Made by a program: the position numbers and the translations under genes
In this document: positions 17,568-26,608 of the stretch, piece after piece
How the letters are laid out: each line of letters begins with the position of its first letter
Position numbering within the stretch: the stretch's first letter is position 1
Source of the DNA: Candidatus Epulonipiscium viviparus
GTDB lineage: Bacteria > Bacillota > Clostridia > Lachnospirales > Cellulosilyticaceae
Length of the DNA: 64,000 bases
NCBI RefSeq assembly: GCF_030708075.1
Contig: NZ_CP117982.1
Span: 3,030,672-3,094,671, forward strand
Direction of reading: 5' to 3'
The notes under the pieces: generated by a model
The model's input: the letters and a program-made list of their open reading frames with translations, nothing else
Databases searched by the model: none
What the model was told of the DNA's origin: nothing

Positions 17568-18749
17568 TTATAAATCAAATTCTTGATGCAACGCAATAAC
17601 AGCAGTTTTTAATTCATATTCTCGCACCAAGCAAGCGATGGTGGTTAATGAATCTGCAGTTTGCAATATTGGAATATTCACGTGTTCTAAAGTATTAGCA
17701 ATGCGAGCCATTATTCCGGGAACTCCAGTAATGCGTTCTCCAATGGCCGTTACTTTGGCGCAACCTTCGATTTTTGTAAAGTCACAATTTTCTGCTGCAA
17801 GTAATTTTTCTAATGTATGCTGATCGAAATCACTGATTGTAAAAATAATGGTATCGGGCAGAATATTAATTAGATCAATGCTTATATTTTTTGTAGCGAT
17901 TTTTGTAAGCAATGCAACTGGTGGCTTGAGTAATCTATATTGAACTCTGCCAGTTTTATGAGCAATTGCCGTAACAGTTTTGTGGACTTGATTTTCAACT
18001 CGAGCTTTTTGCGTAATGATACTACCTTCATCATCAGAAAATGTATTCTTTATTATTAATGGAATATTTGCAAGCATGGCATACTCCACGGCTTTAGAAT
18101 GTATAACTCGTGCTCCAGAATCAGACATTTGAAACACTTCATTATAGCTAAGTTGTTCAATTTTGCTAACATGGTCACATATCTTGGGATCTGCAGTCAT
18201 GATGCCATCAACATCAGTATATATCTCTATTCTAGAAGCATTGACGCTAGCCCCCAATATAGATGCGGACGTATCGCTGCCACCTCTTCCGAGAGTTGTA
18301 ATGTCATCGTTGGTAGTTACTCCTTGAAAACCCGCCACAACGGGAACTATTCCTTTGTTTAATGCAGTTATAATTTTGATTGGAGTAGTATACAAAAGCG
18401 ATGCGGCGGTATGATGATCATCTGTGATTATTCCGGCTTGACCTCCAGTAAAGGTTTTTGCGGCGATGCCTTGGTTGTTTAATATAGTTGATATTGTAAC
18501 CGCAGAAATAAGTTCGCCGCAAGATAGCAAAACGTCTGTTTCGTAAGCATTCATTTCGCCTGCATTGGCTTTGATAAATTCAAGCAATGTATCAGTGGCA
18601 TAGGGCGCACCAATCCTTCCTATTGCAGAAACAACTACGATCGGACTAAATCCTGCTGCTATTGCCGCTGAAATTTTTTTGATAACCTGCGCACGTGCCT
18701 GTTTTGTTGCAACAGACGTACCTCCAAATTTTTGAATTATTATATCCAT
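17568..18749 (-). CDS. lysC: Aspartate kinase
   Basis: 393 residues. KFGGTSV at 7-13 and TTLGRGGSDTSA near 155 are the aspartokinase ATP/substrate signatures. Two C-terminal ACT domains follow from about residue 265 (ITGVPGIMARIANTLEHVNI is part of one) and imply feedback control. It phosphorylates aspartate, the first step to lysine, diaminopimelate, threonine and methionine. Its position upstream of tepA-ylzJ matches dapG of Bacillus, so it may be the diaminopimelate-sensitive isozyme; that is inference. No lysine riboswitch is visible: the TSCPD gene ends eight bases upstream and both are probably co-transcribed. Confidence 0.93.
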   Translation of the reverse strand: MDIIIQKFGGTSVATKQARAQVIKKISAAIAAGFSPIVVVSAIGRIGAPYATDTLLEFIKANAGEMNAYETDVLLSCGELISAVTISTILNNQGIAAKTFTGGQAGIITDDHHTAASLLYTTPIKIITALNKGIVPVVAGFQGVTTNDDITTLGRGGSDTSASILGASVNASRIEIYTDVDGIMTADPKICDHVSKIEQLSYNEVFQMSDSGARVIHSKAVEYAMLANIPLIIKNTFSDDEGSIITQKARVENQVHKTVTAIAHKTGRVQYRLLKPPVALLTKIATKNISIDLINILPDTIIFTISDFDQHTLEKLLAAENCDFTKIEGCAKVTAIGERITGVPGIMARIANTLEHVNIPILQTADSLTTIACLVREYELKTAVIALHQEFDL

Positions 18750-18756
18750 ATAAATA

Positions 18757-19002
18757 TTATGCTTGTGTTACTTCTTCGAGAGCTTGTGCAAGCTGATCGG
18801 GGCAAGAAGTTCCGCGACCGCGGCAATCGATTCCCTTGAGCTTGCTAATAGCATCTTTAATGTCCATTCCGATAAGAACCTGAGATAGCCCCATTGTATT
18901 TCCAGGGCAGCCTTTTACAAATTGAACCTCTTGAATTTTGTTGTCTTTGATATCAAATTTAATTTCTTGTGCACATACACCTGATGTTTTAAAACTATGC
19001 AT
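18757..19002 (-). CDS. TSCPD domain-containing protein (TIGR03905 type)
   Basis: 81 residues from the ATG at 19002, which is better spaced from AGAAGG than the ATG two codons earlier at 19008. It contains GVCAQEIKFDI, FVKGCPGN, CRGRGTSCPDQLAQAL: the conserved cysteines and TSCPD motif typical of this small family. The TSCPD element also occurs at the C-terminus of class II ribonucleotide reductases; the free-standing protein has no established function. Eight bases separate it from lysC. Confidence 0.85.
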   Translation of the reverse strand: MHSFKTSGVCAQEIKFDIKDNKIQEVQFVKGCPGNTMGLSQVLIGMDIKDAISKLKGIDCRGRGTSCPDQLAQALEEVTQA

Positions 19003-19074
19003 AAACATACCTTCTTTCTAATTTATTTATAATAGTATACTGAAAAAATTGCAATAATACAACATGTATTTGTA

Positions 19075-19920
19075 TTAGGGAGTTAAAAAAAATTGGGTCC
19101 AATAGTTTCCTACATTATTATATCCAATACCAATTTGAGTGTATGTAGAAGATAAAATATTTTCACGGTGCCCTTCGCTATGCATCCAAGCGTCCATAAC
19201 GGCAGTTGCTGTAGGGTAACCTTTGGCGATATTTACACCTGCTGCGCTATATGTTATGCCATAGGTTTTTAATGTTTCGAATGGGGTTCCATAAGTGGGG
19301 CTGTCATAAGAATAATAATTTGCCGTGTTCATATCATCAGTTCTAAGCTGTGCGATAGCAGATAAAGTGGGATTAAGAGTTAGTGGATAAACTCCAGCGG
19401 CAGCTCGATGCTGATTGACTAAAGCAATGACTTCTGCGATGGCGGCATTTTCGAGACTAGAAACAGCAACGTTGGCTCCACCCTTAATGCTGTTGATATT
19501 TATTATTCCGTCAATATTGCTTACAGCATATCCGAATACTGTTGAAAATAATTCTGCAGGGATATAAACAGTTCCGTTATTTACGACGGCGGCACTTGCC
19601 CAAATAACTTCATCGTTTTGATTTAAAACATTTCCAGTGGAGATGTCGATATTTATCAAAACATCTAGACCTTGGGAAATATTTTCTCCTTGGGCCACAA
19701 CTAAGGGTAAATTTTCGATAACAGTAACATCAAGCATATGACCGATGGCTTGCAAAGGTAATAATGCATATCCCTCGGCTGTAATAAGAGGTGCAACTTC
19801 GTCTGTTAATACTATGGGCACATTATTTAACACTAATTGTAACGCTTCTGTTGCAAAAGATGTGTTAGGAATATAAGTTAAGCAAGAAAATAATAAAAAA
19901 TATCTAGCCAATTTTTTCAT
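19075..19920 (-). CDS. Secreted CAP-domain (SCP-like) protein with stalk domain
   Basis: 281 residues. Signal peptide MKKLARYFLLFSCLTYIPNT to about residue 23. Residues 27-145 are a stalk-like domain (LPLQAIGHML; GTVYIPAELFSTVFGY). From 158 there is a CAP domain of the YkwD type: VIALVNQHRAAAGVYPL, AIAQLRTDDM, AWMHSEGHRENIL and IGIGYN, including the conserved His/Glu (SEGHRENIL). CAP proteins of this group are extracellular and cell-wall associated; enzymatic activity is not established. Confidence 0.9.
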   Translation of the reverse strand: MKKLARYFLLFSCLTYIPNTSFATEALQLVLNNVPIVLTDEVAPLITAEGYALLPLQAIGHMLDVTVIENLPLVVAQGENISQGLDVLINIDISTGNVLNQNDEVIWASAAVVNNGTVYIPAELFSTVFGYAVSNIDGIININSIKGGANVAVSSLENAAIAEVIALVNQHRAAAGVYPLTLNPTLSAIAQLRTDDMNTANYYSYDSPTYGTPFETLKTYGITYSAAGVNIAKGYPTATAVMDAWMHSEGHRENILSSTYTQIGIGYNNVGNYWTQFFLTP

Positions 19921-20071
19921 TGAGAATATCCTTTCTTGGTAATATTTTGTAATATATTTTAAACCATTATGAAATATTTGTAAATAGTAAAATTAAAGGC
20001 ATGTATATAAAGTCTAAAATAATTTAAAAAATCATAAGATTGATATAAAAGTGAATAAAGGTGGCGATAAG

Positions 20072-21730
20072 TTGATAGCTGAATATATAATGGAAGATTT
20101 AAAAAATATAGATAATCTGAAAAAAAAATATCCAAATATAGTTTTTAGACCCCTAGCAAATGCGATTTATATTGTAGAAGTTGCTTTGGAAAATCAAAAA
20201 GAACTAGAAGAATTAACACAAAATACTAAATACATTCAAAATTCGTATTTATATGGATTAAATTCAGAAGAATCTTTACAAGAATCTGGCATTCTGGTAT
20301 TTCATAATTATCCTTATGGACAGCTGAGAGGCAATGATGTATTGCTAGGATTTTTGGATACTGGAATAGAATACACAAATGATGTATTTAGATATGAAGA
20401 TGGGAGTAGTAGAATTGCAAGTATATGGGATCAAACTTTAGAAGGCAAAACACCTTTTGAATTGGGGTTTGGAGCAGAATTCACAAGAGAAGACTTGAAT
20501 GCAGCGTTGAACTCACCAGATCCGCTTAGCATTGTGCCAACTAAAGATGATATCGGGCATGGGACTTATGTTGCAGGGCTGGCAGGAGGAAATGATAGAT
20601 ACGGAAATACAGGATATATCGGCGCAGCACCAAATAGCGACTTTGTAATTGTAAAAATGCGACCCGCATCGCAAGGACTAAAAGATATTTTTTATGTTAA
20701 AGAAGATGTAGTAGCGTATAGTGATGGAGCCATATTAGCGGCTCTAAATTATTTGGTACTAAAAGCAACAGAACTCAACAAACCTCTTGTGATATGTATT
20801 ACAGTAGGTGGCAATTGTGGCGGTCATGATGGGACAAATATTATAGAAAGATATATACAAACTTTGACATTGAGCCCAGGGATAATAATTGTGACAGCTG
20901 CTGGAAATGAGGGTAACTCGGGGCATCATTATAAAAATAAAGTAACGCAAGGTGAAAAACGAAGTGTAGAAATAAATGTATCGAAAAATGAAAATGGATT
21001 TAATTTATACCTATGGACCAAAGATGTAGATAAGATGAGCGTTGGAATTCGAACGCCAATAGGCCAAGTAGTGGAGCGAGTGCCAATAAAACCTTATAAA
21101 AAAGAAGTTTTTACATTTAGTTTACAGCATAGCGAGGTTACTATTGAATATAAATATCCAGACGGAAATACGGGAGGCGAATCTGTAAGAATAGCATTAA
21201 AGGATCCGATTCCTGGAATTTGGCAAATAGATGTGTATGGTGACTATATAATTGATGGAACATTTGATATATGGATTCCTAGAATAGGATTTGTAGAAGC
21301 AAATACACGTTTTTCGGAGCCAAACTTGGAAACAACAGTTTGCGTACCAGCAACAGGGGCATATGCTATTGTAGTTGGAGGATATGATGAAATAGACAAA
21401 AGTTTATATGCGGCATCAGGAAGAGGTCCTACACGACAAAATATCAAAAAACCAGATATAATTGCACCGAGCATTAGCGTCGCAGGGCCTATAATTAACG
21501 GCGCGCCTTCGAGCTATACAGGAACTAGTGTTGGCGCTGCGATTACAACAGGAGCTTGTGCATTATTACTAGAATGGAGCCTTGTTGAAGAAAATCTTCC
21601 GACAATTAATACAAGGATTGCAAAATCGATTTTATCAAGAGGCGCAGGTAGAAGTCCGGGAATAAGTTATCCAAATAATATAGAAGGATTTGGCAAATTG
21701 GACTTTCAAAATAGTTTCCTGGTTATTTAA
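20072..21730 (+). CDS. Subtilisin-family serine protease, CspB-like (S8)
   Basis: 552 residues from TTG 20072, preferred to the GTG at 20051 because AAAGGTGG (20057-20064) lies seven bases before it. A prodomain-like N-terminus of about 65 residues is followed by the triad: Asp96 in FLDTGIEY, His163 in GHGTYVAG, Ser486 in GTSVGA, with the oxyanion Asn279 in AAGNEG. A beta-rich insertion between about 295 and 425 fits the jelly-roll of clostridial Csp proteases, which process the spore cortex hydrolase during germination. No signal peptide is seen, as for Csp. All catalytic residues are present, so it should be active. The exact physiological target is inferred. Confidence 0.9.
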   Translation: MIAEYIMEDLKNIDNLKKKYPNIVFRPLANAIYIVEVALENQKELEELTQNTKYIQNSYLYGLNSEESLQESGILVFHNYPYGQLRGNDVLLGFLDTGIEYTNDVFRYEDGSSRIASIWDQTLEGKTPFELGFGAEFTREDLNAALNSPDPLSIVPTKDDIGHGTYVAGLAGGNDRYGNTGYIGAAPNSDFVIVKMRPASQGLKDIFYVKEDVVAYSDGAILAALNYLVLKATELNKPLVICITVGGNCGGHDGTNIIERYIQTLTLSPGIIIVTAAGNEGNSGHHYKNKVTQGEKRSVEINVSKNENGFNLYLWTKDVDKMSVGIRTPIGQVVERVPIKPYKKEVFTFSLQHSEVTIEYKYPDGNTGGESVRIALKDPIPGIWQIDVYGDYIIDGTFDIWIPRIGFVEANTRFSEPNLETTVCVPATGAYAIVVGGYDEIDKSLYAASGRGPTRQNIKKPDIIAPSISVAGPIINGAPSSYTGTSVGAAITTGACALLLEWSLVEENLPTINTRIAKSILSRGAGRSPGISYPNNIEGFGKLDFQNSFLVI

Positions 21731-21735
21731 AACTG

Positions 21736-21768
21736 CAGTGCCTCCAAGATAGACCGGGGGTGCTAGCT
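21736..21768 (+). terminator. Terminator of the subtilase gene
   Basis: AGTGCCTCC / GGGGGTGCT stem (with G-U pairs), ten-base loop, then AGCTTTTT. Confidence 0.75.
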
Positions 21769-21770
21769 TT

Positions 21771-22334
21771 TTATTCTATTGACCCCACCTCAGCTTGGAC
21801 TTCTGCTGCAAATTGAGTAATTAAACTTTCTTGAACTTTAGGTAAGTCGTCTAAACTTGTAAAATTAAAATGTCTAAGAAATTCTGTTGTAGTGGCAAGT
21901 AAAATTGGTCTTCCTATAACAGCAAGTCTACCCGCCTCTTCTACCAATCCGTATTCTATTAATTTAGAAACTGCAACATCGGACTTAATTCCACGAATAT
22001 TTTCGATTTGAGGTCTTGTAATAGGCTGCTTATAAGCAATGATTGCAAGAGTTTCTAACATAGTTTTGGTTAATAAACTCCTTTTAGCCCATTTTTTATA
22101 TTTAAGGATAATGTTCATATTTTTAGGAGCAGTACACATCTGAAATCCTGCATCTAATTCGATTATTTCTAGGCCGCGTTCTGAGATTGCATAGGTGTGA
22201 TTCAAATTTTGGATGGCAGCAGTTATTTCGGCTGATGAAATTTCGAAAAGTTCACACAATTTTTTAGTGCGCACAACATCTCCTACAAAAAAGAGCAGTG
22301 CTTCTATATTTGATTCTAAATCAGTTAGTTTCAT
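21771..22334 (-). CDS. scpB: Segregation and condensation protein B
   Basis: 187 residues, normal length. Two winged-helix domains: NIEALLFFVGDVV at the start and TMLETLAIIAYKQPITRPQI then ENIRGIKSD in the second, both ScpB hallmarks. ScpB dimers with ScpA form the kleisin complex of SMC, which compacts and segregates the chromosome. Its start overlaps the end of scpA by 14 bases, indicating translational coupling. Confidence 0.95.
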   Translation of the reverse strand: MKLTDLESNIEALLFFVGDVVRTKKLCELFEISSAEITAAIQNLNHTYAISERGLEIIELDAGFQMCTAPKNMNIILKYKKWAKRSLLTKTMLETLAIIAYKQPITRPQIENIRGIKSDVAVSKLIEYGLVEEAGRLAVIGRPILLATTTEFLRHFNFTSLDDLPKVQESLITQFAAEVQAEVGSIE

Positions 22335-23079
22335 AGTTGGTTCCTTTTATTTCTATATCATTAAATTCTAAATTTTGAAAAATTAGTATATCTTTTTTAT
22401 GAACAAGTTCCAAAAGTGTCATAAAAGTAGTAATAAACTCTGATTTTGGCATATCTGGATAGCAAAGAGAAAAGAAGGTTGTTTTTTTTGCTGCTGCTAA
22501 GATTTCGAGAATATATTTACTTTTTTGTTCTATGGTATAAACTTCTGGCTTTAAAATTTCTGGATCAATTGTTTTTTCTTGTTGCATAGCAAGTAATTTT
22601 TGCTGGCGCATAAGTTGCTCAAAAGTAGCATGCAGATCGTCTATTGTAGTATTGCCCAAAACTTCGGCTACTGTTGGAGGAGGAATAATCGTATTGGCGA
22701 CTTCTACATTTCTAAAATATCGCAATATTTTTTGTCCTTGCTTTTTATTTAATTCATCAGATATATATTTAATTTTTTTATATTCTAGCAGTCGTTCGAT
22801 TAATTCTGCTTTAGGATCATCATCAGCAATGAGCTCTTTTTGTGCAGAAGGCAGAAGTGTTCCAGATTTAATAAGCAAAAGAGTTGCTGCCATAACAATA
22901 AATTCGCTCATATACTCAAGTTCTGGTGCCACGGTGGCAGCGTCGATATATGCCATATATTGCTCAGTAATAGAAGAAATTTCTATATTTTGGATTTCCA
23001 TTTGATTCTTATTTAGTAAGTGTAACAATAAATCAAGCGGACCTGTAAAATCCGCAAGATTGAAATTCATATTTTTCAA
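22321..23079 (-). CDS. scpA: Segregation and condensation protein A (kleisin)
   Basis: 252 residues. It opens with FNLADFTGPLDLLLHLLNKN, the ScpA signature that binds the SMC neck, and has YMAYIDAATVAPELEYMSEF and AATLLLIKSGTLLP soon after. The C-terminal winged helix binds the SMC head. It is the kleisin subunit of Smc-ScpAB and is coupled to scpB by overlap. The yeiH-like gene ends one base upstream, so all three may share a transcript. Confidence 0.95.
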   Translation of the reverse strand: MKNMNFNLADFTGPLDLLLHLLNKNQMEIQNIEISSITEQYMAYIDAATVAPELEYMSEFIVMAATLLLIKSGTLLPSAQKELIADDDPKAELIERLLEYKKIKYISDELNKKQGQKILRYFRNVEVANTIIPPPTVAEVLGNTTIDDLHATFEQLMRQQKLLAMQQEKTIDPEILKPEVYTIEQKSKYILEILAAAKKTTFFSLCYPDMPKSEFITTFMTLLELVHKKDILIFQNLEFNDIEIKGTNYETN

Positions 23080-23080
23080 T

Positions 23081-24112
23081 TTAAACCATTCCCATTAAAT
23101 ATTCTACTCCTATGGCAACGATAACGACAAGTGCCGAGATGATAAAACCATGTATCATTGGAGCAATTCCAGACTTTTTCATTTCCTTAAAACTAGTGCT
23201 ATAACCAATAGCGCCCAAAGCCATAACCATTAAAAATTTGCTTAATTCTTTGAGTGTTACAGAGACAGGCTCGGGAATAAATCCCAAACTTTTAAAAGCA
23301 GAAAGAAGTAAAAATCCAACTATAAAGTAAGGGAACAAATTTTTGATATTAACTTTTTTGGTCGTTTGAATACCGGCTTCTTTTTGTTTTACTCTTGCAT
23401 TTACGTATGCAAAAACTAATACTGTAGGAATGATAGAAAGTGTTCTTGTAAGTTTAACCATGGTTGCAAAGTCTCCAGCGGCTTCACTATATGCGTATCC
23501 TGCGGCAACAACGCTAGAGGTATCATTTACAGCTGTACCTGCCCACAACCCATATGCCATATCAGAAAGTCCTAAGGCATGCCCCATAAAAGGAAATAGC
23601 ACAATCATGGCCATATCGAATAAAAATGTCGCAGACATAGCATAAGCAATATCAGTATCTTCAGCATCTATTACGGGTGCAATTGCGGCAATGGCAGAAC
23701 CACCACAAATGCCTGTTCCAGCAGAAATGAGATTGGAAATTTTCCAATTGAGCCCAAGTGCTTTTCCTATAAAATACCCGCCTCCAAAGCACGTTAAAAG
23801 TGTAGCGCACATAACAATCAGTGATAGCTTACCTACTTCTAAAACAGTTTGTATACTAAGAGAAGCTCCCAACAAAATAATAGCTAGTTTAAGTATTTTT
23901 TTAGATGTAAATTTTAGTCCAACAGATAATGCCGCTGGTTTGTATATAGCGTTCAAAATCATTCCAATGAATATTGCAATGACAGATGCCCCGATTAGGT
24001 GTATAGGCATGGCATCTTCTAAAAACTTAGCGAGTATAGCAATAATCACTGCTGCCAGTAGACCAGGAAAAATATTTTTACATTTTGATAATATGGAATT
24101 AAAAGATTGCAA
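23081..24112 (-). CDS. YeiH family putative sulfate exporter (UPF0324)
   Basis: 343 residues, about ten membrane helices. Family marks are AIFIGMILNAI, SAGTGICGGSAIAAIAP and GLWAGTAVNDTSSVVAAGYA. Start is TTG at 24112 with AGGAG nine bases before it; no ATG is suitable. Members are annotated as putative sulfate exporters, but the substrate is weakly established. It probably leads the scpAB transcript. Its leader can form a hairpin that covers the ribosome binding site. Confidence 0.88.
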   Translation of the reverse strand: MQSFNSILSKCKNIFPGLLAAVIIAILAKFLEDAMPIHLIGASVIAIFIGMILNAIYKPAALSVGLKFTSKKILKLAIILLGASLSIQTVLEVGKLSLIVMCATLLTCFGGGYFIGKALGLNWKISNLISAGTGICGGSAIAAIAPVIDAEDTDIAYAMSATFLFDMAMIVLFPFMGHALGLSDMAYGLWAGTAVNDTSSVVAAGYAYSEAAGDFATMVKLTRTLSIIPTVLVFAYVNARVKQKEAGIQTTKKVNIKNLFPYFIVGFLLLSAFKSLGFIPEPVSVTLKELSKFLMVMALGAIGYSTSFKEMKKSGIAPMIHGFIISALVVIVAIGVEYLMGMV

Positions 24113-24117
24113 TATAA

Positions 24118-24156
24118 AACACTCCTATCTTTGTAAGATTTTTACATGAGTGTTAT
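24118..24156 (-). promoter_or_regulatory. Leader hairpin covering the yeiH-like ribosome binding site
   Basis: On the minus strand AACACTC and GAGTGTT flank about 23 bases, and the Shine-Dalgarno AGGAG lies in the second arm. Such pairing could limit translation initiation. Short stem, not tested. Confidence 0.35.
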
Positions 24157-24201
24157 TATAATACGATATTGTTGGTTTGTCTAGTCAATTATGTATTTTA
24201 T

Positions 24202-24227
24202 AAAAAAAAGCTCTGCCGTAGCAAAGC
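24202..24227 (-). terminator. Terminator of the rsgA-rpe-thiN-spoVM operon
   Basis: On the minus strand GCTTTGC-TACG-GCAGAGC (one G-U) followed by eight T, directly after spoVM. Confidence 0.85.
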
Positions 24228-24238
24228 CTCGATATATT

Positions 24239-24322
24239 TTAAGTATTCTTTGTATCTACGCGAAATATTTTTGCCAATACTTTTCTCATTAGTTTAGGAG
24301 GAGTAATAACTTTGATAACCAT
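24239..24322 (-). CDS. spoVM: Stage V sporulation protein M
   Basis: 27-codon ORF that begins MVIKVITPPKLMRKVLAKIF, preceded by AAGGTGGTG. Size, the N-terminal IKxxxPPK pattern, the amphipathic basic helix and position directly after rsgA-rpe-thiN all match SpoVM of Bacillus (order rsgA-rpe-thiN-spoVM). SpoVM is a membrane-curvature-sensing peptide that anchors the SpoIVA coat basement layer on the forespore. A terminator follows immediately, so it is the last gene of the operon. Its presence shows that the organism sporulates or descends from a spore former. Confidence 0.88.
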   Translation of the reverse strand: MVIKVITPPKLMRKVLAKIFRVDTKNT

Positions 24323-24415
24323 AATTTCACCACCTTAGGTTTTGACATTGATATTTCTATCATATGCAATACGGACACAATTATTGCGAATTTTACAAAA
24401 TTTGGTAACTATTTT

Positions 24416-25042
24416 TTAATCAATTGCTAAAATAACAAGAAGCTTTCCAGTTTTTAAAGAGATAGTGGCTGAATTTTTAGTCATAAAATTACTGATGCCA
24501 TAAGGTTTTCCTAGTTCAAAACTGCCATTGTTTAAACTGTAATAAAGACCTGTTGTGGCAACGCCAGTTACTTTCTCACTAAGTGGTAATAGACTCACCA
24601 AAGTATCTTTGTTAGAATGAATATTTATTTTGTTAATTACTAAATAAATAGTGTTATGTGCATTTTTTATGCTTGATTTTATTCCGAGAGTTGCAAGTTT
24701 TACGAGCAATGATACGTTTGCAAATGAATGATCAAACCGACTTCCAATACCGCCATATACTACAATTTCTGTAGCACCAAGACTAATAGCATAATCGACC
24801 GCTGCTTCTGTATCTGTTTCATCTTTTTGTATACTTAAGGTTTTTTTGCTAACGTGTTCATATTTTAATAATAATTCTTTGTTTAAACTATCAAAATCAC
24901 CAATAATATAATCGGGCTCAATGCCTAAATAGTCGGCATGAAATAAACCGTTATCGGCACAGATGATTGTATCATATTCATTTAAGTCATTACAAAAATT
25001 ATAATTTCCATAGTATCCATTCACTAAAATTGCAACCTTCAT
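24416..25042 (-). CDS. thiN: Thiamine diphosphokinase
   Basis: 208 residues, typical length. ADNGLFHADYLGIEPDYIIG then DFDSL, then KDETDTEAAVDYAI and YGGIGSRFDHSFANV are the TPK catalytic motifs. It transfers pyrophosphate from ATP to thiamine to make thiamine diphosphate. Six bases separate it from rpe upstream. It is part of the conserved rsgA-rpe-thiN-spoVM cluster. Confidence 0.94.
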   Translation of the reverse strand: MKVAILVNGYYGNYNFCNDLNEYDTIICADNGLFHADYLGIEPDYIIGDFDSLNKELLLKYEHVSKKTLSIQKDETDTEAAVDYAISLGATEIVVYGGIGSRFDHSFANVSLLVKLATLGIKSSIKNAHNTIYLVINKINIHSNKDTLVSLLPLSEKVTGVATTGLYYSLNNGSFELGKPYGISNFMTKNSATISLKTGKLLVILAID

Positions 25043-25048
25043 TTATGT

Positions 25049-25693
25049 TTACTCCTTAAATATTTTATAAAATTTTTTTACATTTTCTGATATCTTTTCC
25101 TTTTCAAATACACTAGAACCAGCAACAATCAAATTGGCTCCAGCTTTAATTACCTCATTTACGTTCGCAAGTGTAATGCCTCCATCTACTTCTATCAAAA
25201 CATTAGGTGCCATTTCTCTAACTTGTCGTATTTTTTTAAGGGTATGCGGAATAAAACTTTGGCCACCAAACCCTGGATTGACACTCATTACTAAAATCAT
25301 ATCAACACAATGGACAATATCTACAAGGGCAGCGACAGGAGTTGCTGGGTTGATAGAAACTCCCGCCTGTGCGCCACCTTGTTTAATCATGTCAATGATT
25401 CTATTTAAGTGAGTACAAGTTTCGTAATGAACAGTAATTATGTTTGCACCCAATTGTATATATTCTTCTATATATTTTTCAGGATTAGTAACCATTAAGT
25501 GAATATCCATAATTCCGTATATATGCGGAGCTATTGATTGTATGACAGGTGTGCCGAAACTGATATTGGGAACAAAATGTCCGTCCATAACATCTAGATG
25601 AAAGTATTGTACACCTGCATTTTGCGCAGTTGCGATATCCTGGCCAAGGTTTGAAAAATCTGCTGCTAATATTGATGGTGCTAAATGTACCAT
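25049..25693 (-). CDS. rpe: Ribulose-phosphate 3-epimerase
   Basis: 214 residues, a TIM barrel. ILAADFSNLGQDI opens the protein; HLDVMDGHFVPNISFG supplies the metal-binding His/Asp, with SVNPGFGGQSFIP and EVDGGI later. It interconverts ribulose-5-phosphate and xylulose-5-phosphate in the pentose phosphate pathway. It lies nine bases after rsgA. Confidence 0.96.
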   Translation of the reverse strand: MVHLAPSILAADFSNLGQDIATAQNAGVQYFHLDVMDGHFVPNISFGTPVIQSIAPHIYGIMDIHLMVTNPEKYIEEYIQLGANIITVHYETCTHLNRIIDMIKQGGAQAGVSINPATPVAALVDIVHCVDMILVMSVNPGFGGQSFIPHTLKKIRQVREMAPNVLIEVDGGITLANVNEVIKAGANLIVAGSSVFEKEKISENVKKFYKIFKE

Positions 25694-25702
25694 TTTTATC
25701 TC

Positions 25703-26599
25703 CTACCATTTCTTGTTATTTTTTAATTCCTCGAAGTAATTTAGATAACTTTGGTATCTAGATTTATATATACTGCCGTTTTCTACAGCAAGTTTAACCG
25801 CACAGTCGGGTTCATGAGTGTGTGTGCATCCGTTAAATTTACATTTGTCTTTATATTGATTAAATTCTATAAAATAATCTTGTAATAAATCTGGTTCGAT
25901 AGTATCCATTTTGAGAGATGTAAAACCAGGAGTGTCTAAAACATACCCACCAAATGATAGTGTTAGAAGTTCTGTGTGTCTGGTGGTATGTTTTCCTCTT
26001 TTAATTTTTTGACTCACTGCTCCTGTTTCTAATTTAAAATCGGGACAAATTGCATTTAATAATGTAGATTTACCTACTCCAGAAGGCCCGGCGAAAAACG
26101 AAGTTTTATCTTTGAGCAAAGCTTTTATTTCGTCAATATCACCATCTGTTGCAGAAGTACAAATAACTTTATACCCGCTTAATCTATATCCATTAACAAT
26201 TTCTTTGTATTTATCACCAAATGCTTCGTCTAGCTTATTTAGAACTATTACGGAGTCTATGTTGGACAGCTCCATTATAACTAAAAATCGATCGAGTAAA
26301 TCTAAATGCATAACTGGATACGAAAGTGAAAACACAATTATTCCTTGATCTACATTGGCAACTGCTGGTCGCAAAAGTTGATTTTGCCGCGGTAATATTT
26401 CTTCTATAGTACCCTGTAAAAAATCACCTTTTGTACTACCTTCATAGTTAGTTGTACTAATTTTTACAATATCTCCAATAAGAGGAGTCTGTTTTTCGTT
26501 TCTAAATTTTCCTCGTGCTTTACATTCATAAATTTGATCACCTGCATTGGGTGAAACGTAGAAAAACCCTGCAATACCTTTAATTATTTTACCTTCCAT
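25703..26599 (-). CDS. rsgA: Ribosome small-subunit GTPase RsgA
   Basis: 298 residues. An OB fold (about 1-70), then a circularly permuted GTPase with NKLD (121-124) before the P-loop GPSGVGKS (171-178) and DTPG (222-225). The C-terminal zinc finger is formed by C253, C258, H260 and C266. It acts in late maturation of the 30S subunit. AAAGGAG precedes the ATG. It stands in the same place as in the Bacillus cluster, but the prpC-prkC genes that normally precede it are replaced here by nrdG and an HD-domain gene. Confidence 0.96.
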   Translation of the reverse strand: MEGKIIKGIAGFFYVSPNAGDQIYECKARGKFRNEKQTPLIGDIVKISTTNYEGSTKGDFLQGTIEEILPRQNQLLRPAVANVDQGIIVFSLSYPVMHLDLLDRFLVIMELSNIDSVIVLNKLDEAFGDKYKEIVNGYRLSGYKVICTSATDGDIDEIKALLKDKTSFFAGPSGVGKSTLLNAICPDFKLETGAVSQKIKRGKHTTRHTELLTLSFGGYVLDTPGFTSLKMDTIEPDLLQDYFIEFNQYKDKCKFNGCTHTHEPDCAVKLAVENGSIYKSRYQSYLNYFEELKNNKKW

Positions 26600-26608
26600 A
26601 AATCTCCT

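Noticed and set aside
18750-19074. Lysine riboswitch before lysC
   Set aside because: The TSCPD gene abuts lysC and the short region before it lacks the conserved aptamer sequence.
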